Assembly: GCA_017551425.1 (NCBI GenBank)
Contig: JAFZLQ010000098.1
Location: 1 to 15,094, forward strand
Direction of reading: 5' to 3'
Source of the DNA: Bacteroidales bacterium
GTDB taxonomy: Bacteria > Bacteroidota > Bacteroidia > Bacteroidales > UBA932
Length of the DNA: 15,094 bases
The notes under the pieces are model-generated. The model was not told where the DNA came from and did no database searches. It saw nothing but the letters and a program-made list of their open reading frames with translations. The position numbers were made by a program, and so were the translations under genes. This document shows positions 7,015-13,179 of this stretch, piece by piece. How positions within the stretch are numbered: position 1 is the first letter of the stretch; each line of letters begins with the position of its first letter.

Positions 7015-7592
7015 CGCAGTCTGAAGAGTATGGTGAGTTGCGGATACAGCCATTGCATCCATCCGTTGTTGTAAATGCTGACGCTGGGCGCGAAGTACTC
7101 CTTCTCGTTTTCGTTCTTGCGCACATGTACGCCAAGGTCCGTGGCGAGCGAGAGGTCCAGGGCCACACGGCCTCCGAAGTCGAAGCGGCAGCCGGCGTCC
7201 CCGCTGATTGCGGCCACGAAGCCCTCGTTGTTGCCCACGATGGACCTGAGGTCTATGCCGAAGCCTTTGTCGTGGTCTCGCACGTAACCCAGGGTGGCGC
7301 CGGGGCCGCTGTAGAAAGTGAGGTTCACGTCTCCCCTCTCCATGCGGCCGAGCACATACTGGCGGGACACGTTGACCCTGAGGCCGGGATTGGAGCAACG
7401 GCCTGTGGCTACCCCGTAGAGGTCTATGAATGCTGTTGCGGTATGGAAGACGCCGTCGTTTTCCTGCAGGCGGACTGTGGCGCCGAAGCCCTTTACGGAA
7501 TTGAAAAGACCTACGGACTCCTGGGCCGCGCAGGGCGCTCCCAGAAGGCTCAGGACTAGAAGAGGCAATGCGATATGAAGCTTGCCGTACAC
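7011..7592 (-). CDS. Small secreted, probably outer-membrane beta-barrel protein (proximal of pair)
   Basis: I place the start at the GTG at 7590-7592, giving 193 residues. This puts a good signal peptide first (YGKLHIALPLLVLSLLGAPCAAQ, cleavage after CAA or so) and lies 4 nt after a -7 promoter element. The longer open frame to 7754 would begin inside the divergent gene. The mature part has glycine- and aromatic-rich alternating strands such as NLTFYSGPGATLGYVRDHD, VALDLSLATDLGVHVR and WLYPQLTILFRLR, typical of a small barrel. No family name comes to mind. The ALGAPC segment of the signal contains a Cys, but the preceding residues fit a lipobox poorly. The gene overlaps the next one by ATGA, so the pair is probably translated in a coupled way and may act together. 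Confidence 0.7.
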   Translation of the reverse strand: MYGKLHIALPLLVLSLLGAPCAAQESVGLFNSVKGFGATVRLQENDGVFHTATAFIDLYGVATGRCSNPGLRVNVSRQYVLGRMERGDVNLTFYSGPGATLGYVRDHDKGFGIDLRSIVGNNEGFVAAISGDAGCRFDFGGRVALDLSLATDLGVHVRKNENEKEYFAPSVSIYNNGWMQWLYPQLTILFRLR

Positions 7593-7596
7593 AGTA

Positions 7597-7627
7597 CGAA
7601 GGTAGACAAAACTTTGATTATATCCAA
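7597..7627 (-). promoter_or_regulatory. Promoter for the barrel-protein pair
   Basis: On the minus strand a TTG (7627-7625) is followed by 20 nt and then TACCTTCG (7604-7597). The latter is one base off the TAnnTTTG -7 consensus. Only TACT separates it from the GTG start at 7592, so the transcript should be leaderless or nearly so. It interleaves with the plus-strand promoter at 7613-7644. Confidence 0.55.
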
Positions 7628-7644
7628 TAAAAAGACTATCTTCG
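7613..7644 (+). promoter_or_regulatory. Promoter for the acyltransferase-rarA-rfbC unit
   Basis: A -33 TTTG (7613-7616) is followed by 20 nt and TATCTTCG (7637-7644), one base off the Bacteroidota -7 consensus TAnnTTTG. The spacing is ideal. The ATG lies 27 nt downstream of the element, behind an A-rich leader (7645-7671) without a Shine-Dalgarno sequence. Confidence 0.6.
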
Positions 7645-7671
7645 CGGTTACAAAAATCTAAATCGCAACCT

Positions 7672-8808
7672 ATGGCACTAGAAATCAGACAGGTAAAAAC
7701 CCGGTGCGAACTCCGTCGTTTTGTCAATTTCCCAGAGACCTTATATAAAGACAATCCATATTACGTACCCCCTCTGGTGTTCGACCAGATGGACACCCTC
7801 GACCAGAAAAAAGGCGCCGCCCAGGAATTCTGCGATTCCGAGCTCTGGATGGCCTACAAGGACGGCAAACCCGTAGGGCGCATAGCCGCGATAGTCAATT
7901 ACAAGGCCAACGAACAGTGGAACCACAAGGAGGTCCGCTTCGGCTGGTTCGACTTCACGGACGACCCGGAAGTCTCCTCCGCCCTCATGGAGAAGGTGTA
8001 CGAGTTCGGCCGCAAGCACGGCATGGAATCGGTGGTGGGCCCCCTCGGCTTCACTGATTTCGACCCCGAAGGCATGCTCATCGAAGGATTCGACCGCCTT
8101 AACACCATGGCGCTAATCTACAATTATCCGTACTACAACGAGCACATGGAGAGGATGGGCTTCGGCAAAGACACAGACTGGGTCGAGTTCAAGCTCTTCA
8201 TGGAAGAGAAACTTCCCGACCGTCTGGAGAGGATAGCCAATATAGTGCAGCAGCGCACCAACGTGCACGTCAAGCCCCTCACCCGCAAGATCATACGCAA
8301 GGAAGACTATGGCACCAAGGTGTTCAAGCTCATCAACGAGACATATAAGGACCTATACAATTTCACCGTCCTCCCCGACCACATGGCCAAGAAGTATCTC
8401 GACTTCTACCTCAGCATACTCGACCTCCGCTACCTGGTCATGCTGGAGAACGACAAGGACGAGCTCGTGGCCTTCGGCATCACCATGCCTTCCCTTGCCC
8501 GCGCCCTTCAGAAATCCCGCGGCAGGCTCTTCCCCTTCGGCTGGTGGCACATAGTCAAGTCGATGTTCATAAAGCACGAAGAAGGCGTTGAGATGCTCCT
8601 CATAGGCGTTCGCCCCGACTACCAGAACACCGGCATCAACTCGCTGCTGTTCAACGAGTTGTTCCCTTTCCTGAAGAAGCAGGGGGTCAAATGGGCAGAG
8701 ACCAACGCAGTGCTGGAAACCAACATCAAGAACCAGGGCCAGATGCAGCAGTTCGCCCACGAGTGCGTCAAGCGCCGCCGTTCCTACATCAAGAAACTGG
8801 AATACTAA
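7672..8808 (+). CDS. GNAT-fold N-acyltransferase-like protein
   Basis: This 378-residue cytoplasmic protein has a GNAT acyl-CoA binding signature near its C-terminus: VEMLLIGVRPDYQNTGINSL, with the QNTGIN form of the Q/R-x-x-G-x-G/A motif at residues 318-323. This is followed by a typical ETNIKNQGQMQQF tail. The N-terminal half (LYKDNPYYVPPLVFDQMD, GPLGFTDFDPEGMLIEGF) also looks GNAT-related, so a tandem arrangement is possible. Related proteins are widespread in Bacteroidota and usually annotated only as N-acetyltransferases or hypothetical. The substrate is unknown. It is led by its own promoter and followed 3 nt later by rarA. One idea, purely inferential, is an N-acyl transfer step in sphingo- or sulfonolipid synthesis, since cysteate synthase lies about 1.3 kb away. 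Confidence 0.75.
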   Translation: MALEIRQVKTRCELRRFVNFPETLYKDNPYYVPPLVFDQMDTLDQKKGAAQEFCDSELWMAYKDGKPVGRIAAIVNYKANEQWNHKEVRFGWFDFTDDPEVSSALMEKVYEFGRKHGMESVVGPLGFTDFDPEGMLIEGFDRLNTMALIYNYPYYNEHMERMGFGKDTDWVEFKLFMEEKLPDRLERIANIVQQRTNVHVKPLTRKIIRKEDYGTKVFKLINETYKDLYNFTVLPDHMAKKYLDFYLSILDLRYLVMLENDKDELVAFGITMPSLARALQKSRGRLFPFGWWHIVKSMFIKHEEGVEMLLIGVRPDYQNTGINSLLFNELFPFLKKQGVKWAETNAVLETNIKNQGQMQQFAHECVKRRRSYIKKLEY

Positions 8809-8811
8809 AGC

Positions 8812-10119
8812 ATGCCCGAAACCCTCAATTCCGCAGCCATTCCGCTTCCCGAAAGGATGCGGCCGCGCGACCTGTCGGAATACGTGGGGCAGCAGCATCT
8901 GGTAGGCCCCGGCTGCATACTCCGCAACATGATAGACAGCGGCAACCTGTCGTCTTTCATACTGTGGGGCCCTCCCGGGGTCGGCAAGACCACCCTTGCC
9001 GGAATAATCGCCCGTACGCTGGACAGGGAGTTCTATACCCTTTCCGCCGTGAGCTCCGGAGTCAAGGACGTTCGCGAGGTTATCGACCGGGCAAAGAACA
9101 AGTCGCTGTTCTCCTCGGCCGCGGCTCCCATCCTCTTCATAGACGAGATACACCGCTTCAACAAGGCCCAGCAGGACGCCCTGCTCGGAGCCGTGGAGGC
9201 GGGTACGGTAGTGCTCGTAGGAGCCACCACGGAGAACCCGTCATTCGAGGTCATCTCCCCTTTGCTCTCCCGCTGCCAGGTATTTGTGCTTAAATCACTT
9301 GGCGCTGATGACCTGAAGATATTGCTCAACCGAGCCCTCACCTCCGACCCGCTGCTTCGCGAGCGCCCCGTGGTACTCCGCGAGAGCGAGGCGCTGCTGC
9401 GCCAGAGCGGCGGAGACGCCCGCAAGCTTCTGAACATACTGGAAATCGTCATAGACTCAACCGCTCCGTCGGCGGAGGGCACCATCATAATCGACAACAA
9501 GGCCGTCAACGCCTGTCTCGAGGAGAACATGGCGGTTTACGACAAGGACGGCGAGATGCACTACGACATTATCTCCGCCTTCATAAAGTCCGTGCGCGGC
9601 TCGGATCCCAACGCCGCCGTCTATTGGATGGCGCGCATGCTGGCAGGAGGTGAAGACCCTCTCTTCATAGCCCGCCGCCTCTGCATTCTCGCGGCGGAAG
9701 ACATAGGACTGGCCAATCCCAACGCCCTTCTGCTGGCGGATTCCACCTTCCGCATAGTCCATTCCATAGGCATGCCGGAGGCGCGCATCCCGTTAAGCGA
9801 ATGCGCCGTCTATCTGGCATCCTCGCCCAAGAGCAATTCGGCCTACCTCGCCATAGACGGGGCCCTGGCCGCCGTGCAGGAAGACAAGACGGCTCCCGTG
9901 CCGCTGTACCTGCGCAACGCCCCCACCTCGCTCATGAAGGAGCTGGGATATCACGACGGCTACCGCTACGCCCACGATTTCGACGGCAACTTCGTCGATC
10001 AGGAATACCTCCCCGAGTCCATGAGCGGGCGGGTGTTTTACGAACCACAGAAAAACGCACAGGAAGACAGGCTCAAGGCATACCTGCTCTCCTGCTGGCC
10101 CAAATACTACACCAAATGA
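8812..10119 (+). CDS. rarA: Replication-associated recombination protein A (AAA+ ATPase RarA/MgsA)
   Basis: RarA is a AAA+ ATPase related to clamp-loader subunits and RuvB, and to eukaryotic WRNIP1/Mgs1. It acts at stalled replication forks. The 435-residue protein starts with the family opening PLPERMRPRDLSEYVGQQHL. It carries Walker A GPPGVGKTT at residues 53-61, Walker B FIDEIHRFNKAQQDALL with Asp111-Glu112, a sensor-1 region ATTENPSFEV, and an arginine-finger region SPLLSRCQVF. The C-terminal tetramerisation domain shows DIISAFIKSVRGSDPNAAVYW and RRLCILAAEDIGLANP, then NAPTSLMKELGYHDGY. Length and motifs are those of a complete enzyme. It begins 3 nt after the acyltransferase stop, and its TGA overlaps the rfbC start as ATGA. 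Confidence 0.95.
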   Translation: MPETLNSAAIPLPERMRPRDLSEYVGQQHLVGPGCILRNMIDSGNLSSFILWGPPGVGKTTLAGIIARTLDREFYTLSAVSSGVKDVREVIDRAKNKSLFSSAAAPILFIDEIHRFNKAQQDALLGAVEAGTVVLVGATTENPSFEVISPLLSRCQVFVLKSLGADDLKILLNRALTSDPLLRERPVVLRESEALLRQSGGDARKLLNILEIVIDSTAPSAEGTIIIDNKAVNACLEENMAVYDKDGEMHYDIISAFIKSVRGSDPNAAVYWMARMLAGGEDPLFIARRLCILAAEDIGLANPNALLLADSTFRIVHSIGMPEARIPLSECAVYLASSPKSNSAYLAIDGALAAVQEDKTAPVPLYLRNAPTSLMKELGYHDGYRYAHDFDGNFVDQEYLPESMSGRVFYEPQKNAQEDRLKAYLLSCWPKYYTK

Positions 10120-10661
10120 ATGTCATAAAGACCACCATCCCCGGTTTGCTGATTGTCGAACCGCGAATCTTCAAAGACGCCAGAGGCTATTTCTTCGAGA
10201 GTTTCTCCCAGAGGGAATTCAACGAGCTCGTCGCCCCCGTCACCTTCGTGCAGGACAACGAGAGCCGCTCGGCACACGGCGTAGTACGCGGCCTGCATTT
10301 CCAGAAGCCTCCCTATACCCAGGCAAAACTCGTTCGCTGCGTCCGCGGCCGCATCCTCGACGTGGTGGTGGATATACGCAAGGACTCCCCCACCTTCGGC
10401 AAGCACTTCGCCGCGGTCCTGAGCGAAGAGAACCACCTCGCGATCTTTATTCCCAAGGGATTCGCGCACGGTTTTTCCGTGCTGTCAGACGTAGCGGTTT
10501 TCCAGTACAAGTGCGACGAATACTACCATCCTGAGGCCGACTCCGGCATACAGGCGCTGGACCCTTCGCTAGGCATCGACTGGCTGATTCCGGAGGATGA
10601 GATGATACTGTCGGACAAAGACAGGGCGCGTCCCGCGCTCAAACCGGAAGACGCAATCTAG
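10116..10661 (+). CDS. rfbC: dTDP-4-dehydrorhamnose 3,5-epimerase
   Basis: The enzyme epimerises C3 and C5 of dTDP-4-keto-6-deoxyglucose on the way to dTDP-L-rhamnose, a precursor of cell-surface polysaccharide. The 181-residue protein is a cupin of normal family length. Visible landmarks are the opening PGLLIVEPRIFKDARGYFFESF, DNESRSAHGVVRGLHFQ with the catalytic His61, IPKGFAHGFSVLSD, CDEYYHPEAD, and the end DPSLGIDWLIPE with the expected partner Asp. The ATG at 10116 overlaps the rarA stop as ATGA; the longer open frame upstream is out-of-frame shadow over rarA. The rfbA, rfbB and rfbD genes usually found beside it are not in this window. The stop shares a CTAG with the yggS stop opposite. 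A related dTDP-sugar epimerase with another end product is possible. Confidence 0.93.
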   Translation: MNVIKTTIPGLLIVEPRIFKDARGYFFESFSQREFNELVAPVTFVQDNESRSAHGVVRGLHFQKPPYTQAKLVRCVRGRILDVVVDIRKDSPTFGKHFAAVLSEENHLAIFIPKGFAHGFSVLSDVAVFQYKCDEYYHPEADSGIQALDPSLGIDWLIPEDEMILSDKDRARPALKPEDAI

Positions 10662-11317
10662 ACGCGCTCCCCGAAGATCGCAGTGCCGATGCGCACGATG
10701 GTGGCGCCGTATTCAAGGGCGATCTTCCAGTCACCGGACATACCTATGGAGAGCTCCCTGAAATCCTCGTACTCAGGGAAAAGGTCCCGTACGTAGTCGT
10801 AGAAGGCGAGTATGCGGCCGAAATCGGCGCGTATGTCTTCCTCGCAGTCGGTATTGGTGGCCATGCCCATGAGGCCGCAGAAACGGATGTTTTTGAAGGA
10901 GTCGGCACGGAACAGTATGTCCAGGGCCTCGTCTTCGAAGATGCCCTGCTTGGACTCCTCTGCGGCCACGTGGAGCTCGAGCAGCACAGGCACCACCTTT
11001 CCGTTGGCCGCGCCCCATTTGTTCACCTCGGCCAGCAGGTGCTCGGAATCTATGGACTGGACCATGGACGCGTATGGCAGCACCATCTTGAGCTTGTTGG
11101 TCTGCAGATGGCCTATGAAATGCCATTCAATGCCCCGGCCGGCCAGAGCCTGCGCCTTCTTCTCAAGTTCCTGAGGGCGGTTCTCCCCGAAGACGGTCTG
11201 CCCCGCCGCGAGGGCCTCTTCAACGGCCTCGGCCGGATGGAACTTGGAAACTGCCACCAGGGTGACGTCTGATGGCAGTTCCTTTCTGATTTGCTGTATG
11301 TTACTGGCGATACTCAC
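10658..11317 (-). CDS. YggS/PROSC family pyridoxal phosphate homeostasis protein
   Basis: YggS-type proteins bind PLP in an alanine-racemase-like barrel and keep the free PLP pool in balance; they are not known to catalyse a reaction. The 219-residue product shows the family marks in order: VAVSKFHP with PLP-lysine Lys25, VFGENRPQEL, WHFIGHLQTNK, ELHVAAEESKQG, FCGLMGMAT, and ELSIGMSGDWKIALEYGATIVRIGTAIFGER. I choose the GTG at 11315-11317, which shares its first base with the TAG stop of yidC (TAGTG). It gives the usual N-terminus of IASNIQQIRKEL before the first strand. The much longer open frame to 11656 is shadow sequence over yidC. It is the last gene of the minus-strand unit, and its translation is probably coupled to yidC. 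Confidence 0.92.
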   Translation of the reverse strand: MSIASNIQQIRKELPSDVTLVAVSKFHPAEAVEEALAAGQTVFGENRPQELEKKAQALAGRGIEWHFIGHLQTNKLKMVLPYASMVQSIDSEHLLAEVNKWGAANGKVVPVLLELHVAAEESKQGIFEDEALDILFRADSFKNIRFCGLMGMATNTDCEEDIRADFGRILAFYDYVRDLFPEYEDFRELSIGMSGDWKIALEYGATIVRIGTAIFGERV

Positions 11318-13179
11318 TATCTGCGGTTGTTCTGCATGCGCCTCTGCTGCTCCTGCATCTTCTGGGCTTCCTCCAGACGCAGCTGCCACTTGCTCTTGGG
11401 CAGAGGCTTGCCCTCGCTTGCCTTGAGCTTTGCAAGAACCTGCTCGGGATGCACGAACCACTTCTTGATGATCCATGTCTGGATGATTGCAATCAGCTGT
11501 GACAGAAGGTAATAGTAGCTGAGTGCCGCCGACAGGTTGTTGCAGATGAAGAACATCATGATAGGCATCATCCAAAGGGTCATGAACTTCATCGACGATG
11601 CCGTAGGGTCGTTGGAAGCCGCCTGGTTGGCCATGGTCATCTTGGAATAGACCCACATTACTATGGCCATGAGAAGGGCGAACAGCGACAGGTGGTCTCC
11701 GAGTATGGGGATGCGGGTGCCGTAATCGAGGATGGAGTCATAGGCGCTGAGGTCGTCGCACCACAGGAAAGGCTGCTGACGAAGCTCGATGGAGGCCGGG
11801 AAGAAGCGGAACATCGCCCACAGAATAGGGAAAGTGAGCAGCGTGGGGAGACATCCCCCCATGGTATTCACGCCCGCCCGCTTGTACAGGTCCATGGTGG
11901 CCTGCTGCTTCTTCATGGCGTCCTCCTGCTTGGGATACTTGGCGTTGATCTTCTCTATCTCCGGACGCAGGGCCTGCATCTTGGCGGACGACATGTAGGA
12001 CTTGCTGGTGAGCGGGAACACCACCAGCTTGATCACCAGCGTCATAAGAAGGATGATGAGGCCGAAGTTGGAGATGAAGCGGCTGAAGAAGTTGAACATG
12101 GGGATGATGGCGTAACGCGTGAACCATCCTACCAGCCAGCCGCCCAGGGGGATTATCTTCTCGTATTTGTGTCCGTACGACTTGAGGGTGTTGAAGTGGT
12201 TGGGGCCGAAGTAGAACTCGTAGGGCACCCTCACCTCGGGGGCGGGATGGAAATCCGAACGCATCTTGGCGCTGCAGGCCATGAGGTTGTGGGATTCGTC
12301 AGCCTCGGGGAAGAAACTGATGGCGAGCTCCCCGTTGGAGAATTCCTGGGGTGCGCGCATGATGGCGGAGAAGAACTGCTGCTGGAAGGCGACCCAGCTC
12401 AGGCGCGAGCCTATGCTCTTGGAATTGCTGCGGCCGCGGCCCATCTCTGCGGGCTTCTTCTCTCCGGAGAAGTAATAATCCAGCTTGGAATACTGGCTCT
12501 CGCCCTTGTAGCCCTTCTCGAGGCGCGGTATGACCACGTTGAAGTCTATGTCGTAGTTGCCCACGTTGCGGGGGATGATGCCGTCCATGCCGACGAACGA
12601 AAGCTCGTTGTCAACACTGTAGCTGTCCCTTGCGAGGGCGTAGCGCTGCTCGATATAGCCGCCGTTGGCAAAGCCGAGGCGGAAGACGGCGGTGGAATCG
12701 GTACTCTCCGTTACGTCGAAGAAGAAGTCCGAGGTACGTATGTACTGACCCGCATAAATGCTGATGGAGTATTCCGCATCGCCGCCGCGGAAGAGGAAGA
12801 GCTCTCCCCCGCCGTAGCTGGAGTATTTCTTAAGCTGAGCACTGTAAGGCTGTGCACCTTTGGAATTTAGCTCAAGCCTGAGCAGATTGTTCTCAAGCAC
12901 CACAATCTCTCCCACGGTCTTGGCGTGTGCCGCCTGGAGGAGACTGTCGCTGTAGATTGCGCCTTCTGTGCCGGGGCTCTGCTCGAAGCCGGGGGCGGGA
13001 ATCATCACGCCGTTCTCTTCCTGGACGGCAAGCGTATCGACCGGCATCTGCGCAAGGGCGATGGAGTCCAGCTGACGCTGCTGCTCCGCCCTCTTGCGGG
13101 CCTGGCTTGATTCGTAGAAAGTAAATCCGAAAAGGATGAGGGCGATAAGGATGAATCCTATGACTGAATTCCTGTCCAT
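11317..13179 (-). CDS. yidC: Membrane protein insertase YidC
   Basis: YidC inserts and folds inner-membrane proteins, alone or with SecYEG. The 620-residue protein has the Gram-negative layout. An N-terminal anchor (VIGFILIALILFGFTFY, about residues 6-22) is followed by a large periplasmic domain up to about 340. A conserved C-terminal core follows: the segment at about 345-365, FGLIILLMTLVIKLVVFPLT (371-390), GGCLPTLLTFPILWAMFRFF (about 439-459), LSLFALLMAIVMWVY (about 496-510), and a last hydrophobic block ending near 570. The tail from about 574 to the end is very basic and Gln-rich and could contact the ribosome. In the first core segment a Lys (VIKLVV) occupies the place where E. coli has its functionally important Arg. 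The ATG shares one base with the preceding stop (TAATG), and the TAG shares one with yggS. Confidence 0.96.
   Translation of the reverse strand: MDRNSVIGFILIALILFGFTFYESSQARKRAEQQRQLDSIALAQMPVDTLAVQEENGVMIPAPGFEQSPGTEGAIYSDSLLQAAHAKTVGEIVVLENNLLRLELNSKGAQPYSAQLKKYSSYGGGELFLFRGGDAEYSISIYAGQYIRTSDFFFDVTESTDSTAVFRLGFANGGYIEQRYALARDSYSVDNELSFVGMDGIIPRNVGNYDIDFNVVIPRLEKGYKGESQYSKLDYYFSGEKKPAEMGRGRSNSKSIGSRLSWVAFQQQFFSAIMRAPQEFSNGELAISFFPEADESHNLMACSAKMRSDFHPAPEVRVPYEFYFGPNHFNTLKSYGHKYEKIIPLGGWLVGWFTRYAIIPMFNFFSRFISNFGLIILLMTLVIKLVVFPLTSKSYMSSAKMQALRPEIEKINAKYPKQEDAMKKQQATMDLYKRAGVNTMGGCLPTLLTFPILWAMFRFFPASIELRQQPFLWCDDLSAYDSILDYGTRIPILGDHLSLFALLMAIVMWVYSKMTMANQAASNDPTASSMKFMTLWMMPIMMFFICNNLSAALSYYYLLSQLIAIIQTWIIKKWFVHPEQVLAKLKASEGKPLPKSKWQLRLEEAQKMQEQQRRMQNNRR

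Noticed and set aside
7593..7754. N-terminal extension of the proximal barrel gene to an ATG at 7754
   Set aside because: It would start inside the divergent acyltransferase gene, upstream of the gene's own promoter, and would bury the signal peptide about 55 residues into the protein.
11318..11656. N-terminal extension of the yggS frame
   Set aside because: The extra 113 codons lie over yidC and have no similarity to the YggS family; the family N-terminus begins at the GTG at 11317.
11692..12870. A 392-codon plus-strand open frame opposite yidC
   Set aside because: It lies wholly inside the complete yidC gene and its Glu/Val/Gly/His-rich composition is that of a reverse-complement shadow.
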